Positions 7,666 to 17,197 of a stretch of 64,000 bases of DNA are shown here, piece after piece (position 1 is the stretch's first letter; each line of letters starts with the position of its first letter). Made by a program: the position numbers and the translations under genes. The notes under the pieces were generated by a model, which searched no databases, had not been told where the DNA came from, and worked only from the letters and a program-made list of their open reading frames with translations. Origin of the DNA: an uncultured Propionibacteriaceae bacterium. GTDB taxonomy: Bacteria; Actinomycetota; Actinomycetes; Propionibacteriales; Propionibacteriaceae. The DNA lies in the NCBI GenBank assembly GCA_938012815.1, contig CALLVV010000076.1, forward strand, positions 1 to 64,000, written 5' to 3'.

Positions 7666-10635
7666 ATGAAACGACGCCTGCACCTGACAGAAGGTAACTC
7701 TGACAAGTTCTGGTACATCGACGTGGCCGAGGACCAGGTGACGGTCCGCTACGGACGCACCGGTACCGCGGGTACGACGAGGACGAAACAGTACGAATCC
7801 ACGGACAAGGCCCTCACCGACGCGGAGAAACAGGTGGCCGCGAAGATCAAGAAGGGCTACACCGACGACGCCACGGCTTCCACCGAGGAGCTGGAACCCA
7901 CGGAGGCCACCCGGAGCGGGACGAGGAAGAATGAAACCAGACCCGTTGGGCGGGTTGTGGCCGAACCGGTCAGCACCCCCCTCGAGGTCTCGGATCTCGA
8001 CGCGGATGATCTGGGGCTGGTGATCACTCCCTTCGAACGCGCCTACGACATCAACGCCGAGGTGAGCGTCGAGGTCAACGATTCACCATTCGACCCCGAA
8101 GCCGAACTGGAACGAGCCAAGCGGATCGTCACCCAAGAAAAATACAGCAACGGCCACTCTTCACTGAGAAGATTCCGTTTCACCGAACCCTTGTTCACCA
8201 CGATGCCCAGCCGGGAGCGAATCGCGTGGTGGGTATCGCACTTGGAGGCTCTTGAGGAGGCCAGGAAGAAGGAGTACTACGCAGATCAGACAATCAAGTA
8301 CAAGTGGAACTTTCAAGCCAATATCGACTGGCCGACATGGCTGAAGGTCGTGCTGTACACCGATTGGAACTGCCCGCTCAGCGAGATAGTAAACCACTGT
8401 CGCATGGGCCTCCTTGAAGACTCTCTGGTCCTACGCGCCGTCCTGAGCACACGCACAGAAAATGAGACCGCGGAGGCCCGGGCAGCTCTTCCCTCGCCAC
8501 TCCACCACGACTCAGACTCATGGGGCGACATAACGTTTAATAATCACACGATGTTCATGGCTGCCGGGCTGGATGCACTGTCCCCGGACGAGGCCCGGGA
8601 ACTGATGGACGCCTTCCCTGATAACTCCCTGAGGGACTGGAACTATGCGCTGAAAGCGCTGGTGCTCCCGACAGCAGAGGAGCGAGTGGCCTTCGCACGC
8701 AGGACGGGCGCTGGAACCACAGACTGGTGCGAGGTGATTCCATGGATTGTTGCCACCGGCCAAAAGGGCTTTGATCTGCTGGTTGACTGGCTAGGCCGGG
8801 GCCCCCGGGAAACGGCATCGTTGATGCTGCAGGTCGCCGCCGAGGTGGGCCACGGCCCAGGCATGACGAAACTGTTCCTGAATGCCCTAGATTCAAAGGC
8901 AGCCGACGTGGCCGCGGAATGGATACGTTCACACATACCACAGGCCTTGGCAGCAAACCTCACCCCCGCCCAAGCCAATGCCCTGACCCCCTTCCTACGG
9001 GAACTACCCCGCGAACAACTTCGAGGCGTCGTCAAACAAACCGCAGGCAGCACCCGGGCCGTCATTGACGAAATCCTCACCGAAACCACGATTCCGGCGC
9101 TACCCACCGACACCTCATGGTGGCAAGACGCAATCAAAACCACGAAACTGCCAAAAGCACAAAAACTTCCGTTCAGTGTGGATGCCCTACCCTTGGTGCT
9201 GGTCGACGAACACCGACTCGACACCACGCACATGAAACAGCTCATGCAGGCTTTGAGCGACACCGAACGACATCCTTTGACGGCAGAAATCCATGACAGA
9301 ACCGATCCAGCCAACCGAGATCACCTCGCCGTTGCCCTGCTGAGACTTTGGCTAAGTGCAGGAGCTCCTGCGAAACTGTCGTGGTTGATGACCGGCGCCG
9401 GTTGGCTGGGAGGCAGCGAATTCGTCAACACCCTCACCCCGATGATCCGGGAATGGCCTGGAGTCAGTCAACACAAACGGGCCGTGAAAGGCCTCACGGC
9501 GTTGCGAAACGTCGCTACGGACGAGGCATTGCAGCAGATCTCCGGGATCGCGGCGAAGGTGAAATACGCATCCCTGAAGCAACACGCCAACCAGGCAATG
9601 CGTGAAATTGCGATCCACCGCGGTCTGACCCGCGACGAGCTGGAGGATCGCATCATTCCCGACGGCGGGCTCGATGGACGCGGCACCCGCGTCTTCGACT
9701 ACGGACCCCGCCGGTTCTTGGCCCATGTGACCTCCGATGGGAAACTGGCCGCCCGGCTCCTGAGCCCTGACGGCCACCCCACCGGAAGGGTGCTGAGCAC
9801 TCTGCCCGCCCCGAACAAGAGCGACGATCCCGAGCGGGCGAAGATCTCCAAAACCGAGTACGGAAACACCAAGAAGACGGTGACCGCGCTGACCAAGATC
9901 CAGATCAAACGCTTCGAGCAGGCCATGGTCCAGGACCGCCGCTGGAGCCCGGAGGATCACGCCCGTTTCATCGCCTCCCATCCCGTCCTGAGACGGCTCC
10001 TGTCCGGAATCATCTGGGGCGTTTACGACGCGGGGAACGTCTTGGTGAGGACGGCCCGCATTGACGAGGACAGCCATCTCGTCAACCTGGATGATGAAGC
10101 CGTGAAAACAAAGGATTGCACCATCGGGATTCCCCATCCGCTGGAGATGGATGATGCCATCAGGGCGGCTTGGGCCGAGGTCCTTTCCGACTACGAAATT
10201 GTTCAGTCGTTCAAACAACTCGATCGGCTCGTCCTTCGTCTCCCCGATGACCAGGGCGATGACATGAAACTCCATGGCCTGCCCGAGGGTAAATTCCCGG
10301 CGGGCAAGCTCGTCGGGGCCTTCGCCAAGTACGGCTGGGAGCGCGGCTCGGCTCTCGACAACGGCGCCTACTGCATCCATGCCCTCACGATCCCAACAGC
10401 CGGCCTGACCGCTGTGATCCGCTACACGGGCATGGCGATGGGCATACCAATCGCTGAACAGGAGGACCAGGAAATCGAGGAGGCCTACATCCTCCAGGGC
10501 CACCACGACCCGAAGAACCTCGGATGGGGATACGAGAGGGACACGAAAGGACTCGAACGCATCCCTTGGAGCCGGGTTCCGCCTAGGTTCACCTCCGAGG
10601 TCTTGGCCGCCTTGAAGGAGATGTCGAACACATGA
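7666..10635 (+). CDS. WGR and DUF4132 domain protein (YehI/MolR-like)
   Basis: A 989-residue protein. Residues 1-75 form a WGR domain (motif VRYGRTGTAGTTRTK), a nucleic-acid-binding fold known from PARPs and bacterial MolR. The middle (about 150-650) is helical and repeat-like. The C-terminal 250 residues match DUF4132, with IGIPHPLEMDDA and DRLVLRLPDDQ. E. coli YehI/MolR has the same pair; an early proposal of molybdate regulation is not supported by this context. Codons between about 8.1 and 9.5 kb are visibly less GC-biased than in the neighbours, so this part evolves fast or was acquired. It overlaps the MoxR gene by 4 bases (ATGA). Confidence 0.88.
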   Translation: MKRRLHLTEGNSDKFWYIDVAEDQVTVRYGRTGTAGTTRTKQYESTDKALTDAEKQVAAKIKKGYTDDATASTEELEPTEATRSGTRKNETRPVGRVVAEPVSTPLEVSDLDADDLGLVITPFERAYDINAEVSVEVNDSPFDPEAELERAKRIVTQEKYSNGHSSLRRFRFTEPLFTTMPSRERIAWWVSHLEALEEARKKEYYADQTIKYKWNFQANIDWPTWLKVVLYTDWNCPLSEIVNHCRMGLLEDSLVLRAVLSTRTENETAEARAALPSPLHHDSDSWGDITFNNHTMFMAAGLDALSPDEARELMDAFPDNSLRDWNYALKALVLPTAEERVAFARRTGAGTTDWCEVIPWIVATGQKGFDLLVDWLGRGPRETASLMLQVAAEVGHGPGMTKLFLNALDSKAADVAAEWIRSHIPQALAANLTPAQANALTPFLRELPREQLRGVVKQTAGSTRAVIDEILTETTIPALPTDTSWWQDAIKTTKLPKAQKLPFSVDALPLVLVDEHRLDTTHMKQLMQALSDTERHPLTAEIHDRTDPANRDHLAVALLRLWLSAGAPAKLSWLMTGAGWLGGSEFVNTLTPMIREWPGVSQHKRAVKGLTALRNVATDEALQQISGIAAKVKYASLKQHANQAMREIAIHRGLTRDELEDRIIPDGGLDGRGTRVFDYGPRRFLAHVTSDGKLAARLLSPDGHPTGRVLSTLPAPNKSDDPERAKISKTEYGNTKKTVTALTKIQIKRFEQAMVQDRRWSPEDHARFIASHPVLRRLLSGIIWGVYDAGNVLVRTARIDEDSHLVNLDDEAVKTKDCTIGIPHPLEMDDAIRAAWAEVLSDYEIVQSFKQLDRLVLRLPDDQGDDMKLHGLPEGKFPAGKLVGAFAKYGWERGSALDNGAYCIHALTIPTAGLTAVIRYTGMAMGIPIAEQEDQEIEEAYILQGHHDPKNLGWGYERDTKGLERIPWSRVPPRFTSEVLAALKEMSNT

Positions 10636-11720
10636 CCGAGATGCAACGCCCACCGGCCGAGTTCCGTCACGCCGACGAGTTGGAGCTCCTGAAGCAACGC
10701 GACAGGAAACAGAAACGCCCCGTCGCTCCCGGCTGGCAGCTCTCGGCGCAGTCGGTGGTGGAGTTCGTACTGGGCGATGGGAAGGAGATCACGGGCAAGT
10801 ACGTGGGGCGTCGTTCCCTGATCGAACGCTGTGTGGTATCGCTGGCGACGAACCGGGGCCTGATGCTGATCGGCGAACCCGGCACTGCCAAGTCCCTACT
10901 GAGCGAACTCCTGGCAGCAGCGATCTCCGGGGACACCACCCTGACCATCCAGGGTTCGGCCGCCACCACCGAGGACGCCATCAAGTACTCCTGGAACTAC
11001 GCGATGCTGCTGGCCGAGGGACCGACCCTGAAATCCCTCGTGCCCGCCCCCGTTCACCGGGGCATGTCGGAGGGCAAGGTGGTGCGTTTCGAGGAGATCA
11101 CCCGCTGCGCCCCCGAGGTGCAGGACTCGATGCTGTCGGTGCTTTCGGACCGCACCTTGTCCATTCCCGAACTGGACGCAGCCCACCGGACCCTGTACGC
11201 GAAACGCGGATTCAACGTGATCGGCACCGCCAACACCCGCGACCGTGGGGTCAACGAGATGTCGGCCGCGTTGAAACGCCGATTCAACTTCGAGACCATC
11301 GGCGCCATCGAAGACCTCGATGTGGAAATGGCGCTGGTGGAACGCGAAACCGATGCGATGTTGCGGGCCGCCGAGATCCCGGCTCGTCTGGGCCGCGACG
11401 CCACCGAGGTGCTGGTCAAGGTGTTCCGCGAACTGCGTTCCGGGAAGGCCTCCGAGCAGGGAAGGGCATCCGAGCAGGGAGTGGAGCGCCTGAGCAGTGC
11501 CATGTCCACGGCGGAGGCGGTCTCCACCGGCATGGCGGCCGCCGTCCACGCGGCATGGTTCGGCAACGACACCCCGGGCGGCAGGGAACTGGCGGAGGCC
11601 ATCGTCGCCTCGGCCCTGAAGGACGAACCGGAGGACGTATCCAAACTGCGCGCCTACCGCGAACGACACGTCAAGAAACGCTCCGGTATCTGGCGGGAGC
11701 TGTACAAGCACTTGCCCTGA
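10632..11720 (+). CDS. MoxR-family AAA+ ATPase (YehL-like)
   Basis: A 362-residue AAA+ ATPase. Walker A is GEPGTAKS (residues 81-88), Walker B is VVRFEEI (about 151-157) with both acidic residues, sensor 1 is GTANTRD near residue 197, and the arginine-finger region is AALKRRFNF. MoxR ATPases remodel or load partners bound to vWA adaptors, and the vWA partner is encoded at 4523-5620. It starts with ATGA overlapping the WGR gene and ends the operon before a hairpin shared with thyA. A short internal duplication, EQGRASEQG, lies near residue 276. Confidence 0.92.
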   Translation: MTEMQRPPAEFRHADELELLKQRDRKQKRPVAPGWQLSAQSVVEFVLGDGKEITGKYVGRRSLIERCVVSLATNRGLMLIGEPGTAKSLLSELLAAAISGDTTLTIQGSAATTEDAIKYSWNYAMLLAEGPTLKSLVPAPVHRGMSEGKVVRFEEITRCAPEVQDSMLSVLSDRTLSIPELDAAHRTLYAKRGFNVIGTANTRDRGVNEMSAALKRRFNFETIGAIEDLDVEMALVERETDAMLRAAEIPARLGRDATEVLVKVFRELRSGKASEQGRASEQGVERLSSAMSTAEAVSTGMAAAVHAAWFGNDTPGGRELAEAIVASALKDEPEDVSKLRAYRERHVKKRSGIWRELYKHLP

Positions 11721-11817
11721 CCAGAGGGAATGCCTGCAAGCCGGCGGAATTCAGGAGAAACCGCCTCGAAGCGAACCGCGGAGGTTCCCGTTGTTCGTGA
11801 CCGGCGATGACTGGAGA

Positions 11818-11860
11818 TGGTTGAGCCGGGCTGCCCCTTCACCGTGGTCCGGTTCAACCA
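11818..11860. terminator. Terminator between the MoxR gene and thyA
   Basis: A 12-bp stem (11818-11829 with 11849-11860, one G-T pair) encloses a 19-base loop between two convergent genes. No T tract is present, as is common in high-GC Actinobacteria. Confidence 0.55.
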
Positions 11861-11864
11861 GCTT

Positions 11865-12659
11865 CTACACCGCTATGGGCGCTTTTATCGCGGGGTGGGG
11901 GTCGTAGTTCTCGACGGTGATGTCGGGCAGCTCGAACCGGTCGATCTCCCGCACGCTGGGGTTCAGCACGAGCCGCGGGAGGGTGCGTGGCTGGCGGGTC
12001 AGCTGCTCGGTCACCTGATCGAAGTGGTTGTGGTAGATGTGCGCGTCCCCGAGGGTATGAATGAACTCCCCCACATCCAGCCCCGTCACCTGCGCGATGA
12101 GGTGGGTCAGCAACGCGTAGGAGGCGATGTTGAACGGCACCCCCAGAAACACGTCGGCGGAGCGCTGGTAGAGCTGACAGCTCAGCCTGCCGTCGGCCAC
12201 GTAGAACTGGAACAGGGCGTGGCAGGGGGGCAGGGCCATGGCGTCCATGTCGGCAACGTTCCAGGCGGAGACGACGTGCCTCCTGGACTCCGGGTTGCCG
12301 CGCAGGGACTCGATCACGCCGGCGAGCTGATCCACGTGCCGCCCGTCCGGAGTGGGCCAGGAACGCCACTGGTAGCCGTAGATGGGCCCGAGGTTGCCGT
12401 TCTCGTCGGCCCATTCATCCCAGATGGTGATGCGGTTCTCGTGCAGCCAGGCGATGTTGGTGTCGCCCCGCAGGAACCACAGCAGTTCGCCGAAAACGGA
12501 CCGGGTGTGCACCTTCTTGGTGGTCAACAGCGGAAACCCCGCGGTCAGGTCGAATCTCATCTGGTGGCCGAAGACGCTGCGGGTGCCGGTTCCGGTGCGA
12601 TCGCCGCGGTCGACTCCGTCGGCCATGACGCGGCGCAACAGATCCAGGTAGATCTCCAT
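11865..12659 (-). CDS. thyA: Thymidylate synthase
   Basis: A 264-residue enzyme, the same length as E. coli ThyA. It converts dUMP and methylene-tetrahydrofolate to dTMP and dihydrofolate. The catalytic cysteine is at residue 146 in [11 protein letters not shown], followed by the nucleotide-binding motif [19 protein letters not shown]. The start at 12659 overlaps the rdgB stop by one base, which fixes it. It is the last gene of the clpS-to-thyA operon, and FolA (1619-2098) recycles its folate product. Confidence 0.97.
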   Translation of the reverse strand: MEIYLDLLRRVMADGVDRGDRTGTGTRSVFGHQMRFDLTAGFPLLTTKKVHTRSVFGELLWFLRGDTNIAWLHENRITIWDEWADENGNLGPIYGYQWRSWPTPDGRHVDQLAGVIESLRGNPESRRHVVSAWNVADMDAMALPPCHALFQFYVADGRLSCQLYQRSADVFLGVPFNIASYALLTHLIAQVTGLDVGEFIHTLGDAHIYHNHFDQVTEQLTRQPRTLPRLVLNPSVREIDRFELPDITVENYDPHPAIKAPIAV

Positions 12660-13264
12660 CACTGCTCCTTCAACCAGGCGATGAAGACGCGCACGGCCTT
12701 GCCGCGGTGGCTGATGGCGTCCTTCTGCGCGGCTGTCAGTTCCGCGGACGTGCAGGTCCGGCCATCGGGCAGGAACAGCGGGTCGTAGCCGAAACCACCG
12801 TCGCCGCGTTCCTCCTCGGCGATCCGCCCCGGCATCTCGCCGCGCCAGAGCTGCCTGCCGCCGCCGGGCAGCGCCAGGGCCAGGGCGCACACGAACCGCG
12901 CGCCGCGCCGCTCAGGGGGCACCCCGGCCAGCTGCGTCAGGAGCAGCGCATTGTTGGCGGCGTCGTCGCATTCCGGCCCGGCCCAGCGGGCGGAACGAAC
13001 CCCCGGCATGGAGTTGAGTTCATCCACCTCGAGGCCCGAGTCGTCGGCCAGGGCTGGCAGGCCGGTGTGACGGGCCGCGGCCTCGGCCTTTATGAAGGCG
13101 TTGCCCTCGAAAGTTCTCTCGGTCTCGGCGGGTTCGGGGTAGGGATCGACATCACCAAGCCCCATCACCTCCACAGCCAGCCCAGCGTCCCGGATGACAC
13201 GCCGCAGCTCGATCAGTTTCTTGGGATTGTTGGTGGCCAGCACAACCCTCTTGAGGCGACCCAT
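12659..13264 (-). CDS. rdgB: RdgB/HAM1 non-canonical purine NTP pyrophosphatase
   Basis: A 201-residue house-cleaning enzyme hydrolysing dITP, ITP and XTP to monophosphates. The N-terminal motif [15 protein letters not shown] binds the nucleotide; [15 protein letters not shown] and YDPLFLPDG are family signatures. The start at 13264 overlaps the rph stop by one base. It is translationally coupled on both sides (rph-rdgB-thyA), so the three are made together. Confidence 0.95.
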   Translation of the reverse strand: MGRLKRVVLATNNPKKLIELRRVIRDAGLAVEVMGLGDVDPYPEPAETERTFEGNAFIKAEAAARHTGLPALADDSGLEVDELNSMPGVRSARWAGPECDDAANNALLLTQLAGVPPERRGARFVCALALALPGGGRQLWRGEMPGRIAEEERGDGGFGYDPLFLPDGRTCTSAELTAAQKDAISHRGKAVRVFIAWLKEQ

Positions 13265-13983
13265 CAGACCAGGGCTTCGCGTTGCAGCCGAGCCAGTTCC
13301 GCACACCCGGCAACGCCGAGATCGAGCAACCGGTTCAGATCGGCACGGTTGAATGGCTTTCCCTCCGCGGTGCCCTGCACCTCGATGAAATCCCCAGAGC
13401 CGGTCATGACGATGTTCATGTCCGTCCCGGCCTGCGAATCCTCCTCGTAGGCCAGATCGAGCAACGGCACCCCCTCGACGAAACCGACGGACACGGCCGC
13501 GACGGAGTCCTTCAACGGTTCGCCTTTGAGCACGTCCAGTTCACGCAGGTGAGCGACCGCGTCGACGAGGGCCACGTAGGCGCCGGTGATGGCCGCGGTA
13601 CGGGTGCCACCGTCGGCCTGCAGTACGTCGCAGTCCAAGATGATGGTGTTCTCCCCCAGCGCCGAGTAGTCGACGACGGCACGCAGCGAACGCCCGACCA
13701 GGCGGGAGATCTCGTGGGTGCGGCCGCCGATCCGGCCCCGCACCGATTCACGGTCGCTGCGGGAGTGAGTGGCCCTGGGTAGCATCGAGTACTCAGCGGT
13801 CACCCAGCCGAGACCGGTGTCCCGCCGCCAGCGGGGGACCCCAACGGTGACGGACGCGGCGATCAGCACGCGGGTCTTCCCGAACTCCACGAGCGCGGAT
13901 CCCTCGGCATGGTCGAGCCACCCGCGAGTGATGTGGACTTCACGGAGCTGATCGGCCCGGCGGCCGTCGATGCGCAGATTCAT
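13264..13983 (-). CDS. rph: Ribonuclease PH
   Basis: A 239-residue phosphorolytic 3'-5' exoribonuclease that trims tRNA 3' ends. The family N-terminus [13 protein letters not shown], the phosphate site [13 protein letters not shown] and the C-terminal [16 protein letters not shown] are present. It follows murI after 19 bases but also has its own TAGGTT box 6 bases before the ATG, so it may be transcribed separately. The murI-rph-rdgB order is the usual actinobacterial one. Confidence 0.96.
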   Translation of the reverse strand: MNLRIDGRRADQLREVHITRGWLDHAEGSALVEFGKTRVLIAASVTVGVPRWRRDTGLGWVTAEYSMLPRATHSRSDRESVRGRIGGRTHEISRLVGRSLRAVVDYSALGENTIILDCDVLQADGGTRTAAITGAYVALVDAVAHLRELDVLKGEPLKDSVAAVSVGFVEGVPLLDLAYEEDSQAGTDMNIVMTGSGDFIEVQGTAEGKPFNRADLNRLLDLGVAGCAELARLQREALV

Positions 13984-13989
13984 GGGGCC

Positions 13990-13995
13990 AACCTA
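13990..13995 (-). promoter_or_regulatory. -10 box of rph (leaderless)
   Basis: TAGGTT lies 6 bases before the rph ATG, inside the short murI-rph gap. It supports an internal promoter of the operon. Confidence 0.45.
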
Positions 13996-14002
13996 CCGGA
14001 GT

Positions 14003-14806
14003 TCAGCACAACTCCACCTGCTCGACGTCGTGGACGAAACGTCCGAGCAGTCTCTCCCCGATGCCCTGGAAGGAGTCGGCGTCGCCGGTGGTCAGGAACT
14101 GGCGGCTGGCGTGCCGCGGGGCGTCGTGCAGCAGGCTCTTGCGGGTGAGCCGCGCATAGGTGTCCTGGGCGCAGGCGTCCGAGGATGAGACCAGCATCAC
14201 GTCGTCGCCGAGCACGTAGTTGATGACGCCGGTGAGCAGCGGATAGTGAGTGCAGCCGAGGATCAAGGTGTCGATGCCCGCGGCCTGGAGGGGGGCCAGG
14301 TATTCGCGGGCCACCCCGAGCAGCTCCTCACCCCCGGTGATGCCGGCTTCCACGAATTCCACGAATCTCGGGCACGCCCGAGTGATGAGTCGTACATCAC
14401 CGGCCACTGCGAACGCGTCGTCGTAGGAACGGGACATGGCCGTGGCCTCGGTGCACACCACCCCGACCCGGCCGCTGCCCGATGCGGCCAGGGCGCGGCG
14501 AGCGGCGGGCAGAATCACCTCGAGGATCGGCACGTCGTAGCGTTCCCGGGCATCCCTCAGCACCGCTGAACTGGCGGAGTTGCAAGCGATCACCAGCGCT
14601 TTGACCCCTCGTCCGGCCAAATGGTCGAGGCCCTGGAGGGCGAACTCCCGGACCTGTGCGATCGGCCGGGGGCCGTAGGGGGCCCGGGCCGTGTCACCGA
14701 GATAGATGAAATCCTCGTTGGGAAGCTGATCCACGAGGGACCGCATCACGGTGAGCCCGCCGAAACCGGAATCGAAGACCCCGATCGGGGCCTCACGCCC
14801 GCTCAC
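14003..14806 (-). CDS. murI: Glutamate racemase
   Basis: A 267-residue enzyme making D-glutamate for peptidoglycan. The two catalytic cysteines lie in IACNSASSAVL and GCTHYPLL, and the N-terminal IGVFDSGFGGLTV substrate loop is intact. The GTG start at 14806 has a strong GGGGAGG just upstream and overlaps the DUF2017 stop (GTGA). Upstream in-frame codons to 14956 lie inside DUF2017 and are rejected. Confidence 0.95.
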   Translation of the reverse strand: MSGREAPIGVFDSGFGGLTVMRSLVDQLPNEDFIYLGDTARAPYGPRPIAQVREFALQGLDHLAGRGVKALVIACNSASSAVLRDARERYDVPILEVILPAARRALAASGSGRVGVVCTEATAMSRSYDDAFAVAGDVRLITRACPRFVEFVEAGITGGEELLGVAREYLAPLQAAGIDTLILGCTHYPLLTGVINYVLGDDVMLVSSSDACAQDTYARLTRKSLLHDAPRHASRQFLTTGDADSFQGIGERLLGRFVHDVEQVELC

Positions 14807-15354
14807 CTCCCCTCCCCCCGCCACTTGGCGTGGAGCGCATCCTCGATCAGCAACGCGAGCCAGTCGAGGATGGCGGCGGTCTCGGGGTCGTTTTCCACGT
14901 CCTCCTTCGTCGGTTCCGCCAATCGCTCCGGGGAACCGGTCAGTTCCACGTACCACTGTGCCCTGAGCGCCGCCAGAACCGATACCCAGGAGTCGATGTC
15001 CCGGCCCGCCACCACTACCCGGGGCTGGTCATCGTCCTCCAGGGCGTCCAGCACCTTCCGGGCGGCCTCCAACCGGTTCTGGACCTGACCCGCGACGGCG
15101 TGGCGGCGGAACTGGTCGGCCTCACCGGCGTCGTGGAGGGCGGGCGGGAAGAAACGCCCGAGCCTCGGCTCATCCGCGATGGTCTCGTCGCAGACCGATT
15201 CAGCCCTGAGCTCCGCGTCGAGTCTCGTCAGGGGATCGTCGGATTCAACCCTTGGAAGCAGCGGTTCCAGGTCGTGTGCGTAGCGTTCCACGAGGAAACG
15301 CAGCACCCGACCACGCCCGCCATCCGCGTGGAAGACCCATGCGAAGTCGTTCAC
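14803..15354 (-). CDS. DUF2017 family protein
   Basis: A 183-residue cytoplasmic protein of a family found next to clpS throughout Actinobacteria; its function is not established. It is acidic and helical, with no catalytic motif. The GTG start at 15354 overlaps the clpS stop, and it overlaps murI by 4 bases, so all three are co-translated. Its constant pairing with clpS hints at a role with the Clp protease, which is only inference. Confidence 0.85.
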   Translation of the reverse strand: MNDFAWVFHADGGRGRVLRFLVERYAHDLEPLLPRVESDDPLTRLDAELRAESVCDETIADEPRLGRFFPPALHDAGEADQFRRHAVAGQVQNRLEAARKVLDALEDDDQPRVVVAGRDIDSWVSVLAALRAQWYVELTGSPERLAEPTKEDVENDPETAAILDWLALLIEDALHAKWRGEGR

Positions 15355-15674
15355 TGCCGCTCCATGGTCGCCCAGAGAGTGTAGTTCTGCATCGCCAGGA
15401 CATCGCGTTCCATGGCCTCGCGATTTCCCGTCGAAACCACTGCGCGTCCCTCCGTGTGAACCTTCAGCATCAGCTTCTCCGACTTTGATTTCGGATAACC
15501 AAAGTACTCGCAGAACACGTGGGTGACGTAGTCCATCAGGTTCACGGGATCGTCCCAGACGATCGTCACCCACGCCTCTGCCGGGCTTCCCTGCGGAGAA
15601 TCCAGCACCGCCACCTGGCTGTCGGTCTGCTCCTCAGCGGCGCGGGGAGGCGGTGGAACAGGTCGAGGACACAT
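15351..15674 (-). CDS. clpS: ATP-dependent Clp protease adaptor ClpS
   Basis: A 107-residue adaptor that delivers N-degron substrates to the Clp unfoldase. The ClpS core is clear: [19 protein letters not shown] for N-end binding, then [13 protein letters not shown]. About 30 Pro/Gln-rich residues precede the core. The start at 15674 is supported by a TACGAT box ending 7 bases before the ATG; an in-frame ATG at 15683 would lie inside that spacer. It heads the operon to thyA and is divergent from pncB, as in M. tuberculosis. Confidence 0.92.
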   Translation of the reverse strand: MCPRPVPPPPRAAEEQTDSQVAVLDSPQGSPAEAWVTIVWDDPVNLMDYVTHVFCEYFGYPKSKSEKLMLKVHTEGRAVVSTGNREAMERDVLAMQNYTLWATMERQ

Positions 15675-15681
15675 GCCTGCC

Positions 15682-15687
15682 ATCGTA
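15682..15687 (-). promoter_or_regulatory. -10 box of clpS (leaderless)
   Basis: TACGAT lies 7 bases before the ATG at 15674, the likely promoter of the clpS-to-thyA operon. Confidence 0.5.
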
Positions 15688-15767
15688 CCGACACACGCCA
15701 CGGACATCCCATGCGTATCCACGCCCTGCCACGAGCCGGGTCCGCTCCCAGCGTCCCCCGCCCACAT

Positions 15768-15773
15768 TACGCT
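15768..15773 (+). promoter_or_regulatory. -10 box of pncB (leaderless)
   Basis: TACGCT lies 6 bases before the ATG at 15780. It is divergent from the clpS promoter about 80 bases away. Confidence 0.5.
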
Positions 15774-15779
15774 GGATCC

Positions 15780-17132
15780 ATGACGACAGCACTGCTAACC
15801 GACCACTACGAGCTGACGATGGTTCAGGCCGCCATGGACGCGGGCACTTCGGGCAGGCGTTCCCTGTTCGACATGTTCACCCGTCGTCTACCGGAGGGTC
15901 GCCGCTACGGGGTGAACGCGGGTCTTGGACGAGCCCTGGAGGCCATCGAGGACTTCCGCTTCGATCACGCCACCCTGCAGTTCCTACTGGATCAAGGAAT
16001 CATCCGCGACAACCTGGCCGAGTGGTTGGCCGGCTACCGCTTCAACGGTGACATCTGGGGTTACCCGGAGGGTGAAACCTATTTCCCGGGATCGCCGGTG
16101 CTGTCCGTGGAAGGCAGCTTCGCAGAGGCCTGCATCCTGGAGACAGTACTGCTCAGCATCTACAACTTCGATTCCGCCATAGCGGCAGCCGCCTCCCGCA
16201 TGACCGCCATGGCCGAGGACAGGCCCTGCGCGGAGATGGGTTCGCGCCGAACGCACGAATGGGCGGCGGTCGGTGCCGCCCGCGCCGCCTACATCGCCGG
16301 GTTCTCCGCCACCTCGAACCTGGAGGCAGGCCGCGCCTACGGAATCCCAACCATGGGCACTGCCGCGCATTCCTTCACCCTTCTCCACGACTCGGAGGAG
16401 GACGCCTTCCGGGCGCAGCTCAGCGCCCTGGGGGTGGAGACGACACTGCTGGTGGACACCTACGATGTCGAGGCCGCCATCCGTAAAGGAGTGGAGCTCA
16501 CCGAAGGCCGGTTGGGGGCCATTCGACTCGACTCCGGTGACCTGCCGATGATGGCCCGCCAGGCCCGTGACCTCCTCGACGACCTGGGCGCCACGAACAC
16601 CCGGATCACGGTCACCTCCGACCTCGACGAATGGCAGATCGCCGCCCTGCGCGGCGCCCCCGTCGACGGGTTCGGGGTGGGCACCTCCCTGGTCACCGGT
16701 TCCGGGCATCCCACCTGCGGATTCGTCTACAAGCTCGTGGCCCGTTCCGAATCCGCAGACCGGGAAGCGCCGATGGCACCGGTCGGAAAGAAATCCAGGG
16801 GCAAGAACACCCTGGGAGGGCGCAAGTTCGCGATGCGCCGGCTGGGTGAGAACGGGCGCGCAGAAGCCGAGATCATCGGACTGGGTGCGTCCCCGATCGA
16901 TGCCGGCGACCACCGTCGCCTCCTGGTGGACATCGTCAAGGACGGGCAGCGGGTGTTCCCGGGAAACCTGGAGGACGCGCGCACCCGGCACCGCGAGTCG
17001 CTGGCGGAACTTCCGCTGGCCGCGTTGCGCATCAGCAGGGGCGACCCCGCCATCGAGACGATCATTCTCGACGGCACCGGAACCCAGACCACCAACCCTT
17101 ACCAGACGGCCCCCAGACCTACGAATCTGTGA
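15780..17132 (+). CDS. pncB: Nicotinate phosphoribosyltransferase
   Basis: A 450-residue enzyme converting nicotinate and PRPP to nicotinate mononucleotide in NAD salvage. Family features: [13 protein letters not shown] at the N-terminus, [21 protein letters not shown] around the catalytic histidine, and [13 protein letters not shown] and [11 protein letters not shown] for phosphoribosyl binding. The start at 15780 fits the leaderless promoter; upstream codons to 15519 overlap clpS and are rejected. It is convergent with malQ. Confidence 0.95.
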   Translation: MTTALLTDHYELTMVQAAMDAGTSGRRSLFDMFTRRLPEGRRYGVNAGLGRALEAIEDFRFDHATLQFLLDQGIIRDNLAEWLAGYRFNGDIWGYPEGETYFPGSPVLSVEGSFAEACILETVLLSIYNFDSAIAAAASRMTAMAEDRPCAEMGSRRTHEWAAVGAARAAYIAGFSATSNLEAGRAYGIPTMGTAAHSFTLLHDSEEDAFRAQLSALGVETTLLVDTYDVEAAIRKGVELTEGRLGAIRLDSGDLPMMARQARDLLDDLGATNTRITVTSDLDEWQIAALRGAPVDGFGVGTSLVTGSGHPTCGFVYKLVARSESADREAPMAPVGKKSRGKNTLGGRKFAMRRLGENGRAEAEIIGLGASPIDAGDHRRLLVDIVKDGQRVFPGNLEDARTRHRESLAELPLAALRISRGDPAIETIILDGTGTQTTNPYQTAPRPTNL

Positions 17133-17197
17133 TCCCGTGGAGACGAACCTCCCCGGGTTCCCGGCGAGAACACCCAAACATCGGAACCGGAGACGGC

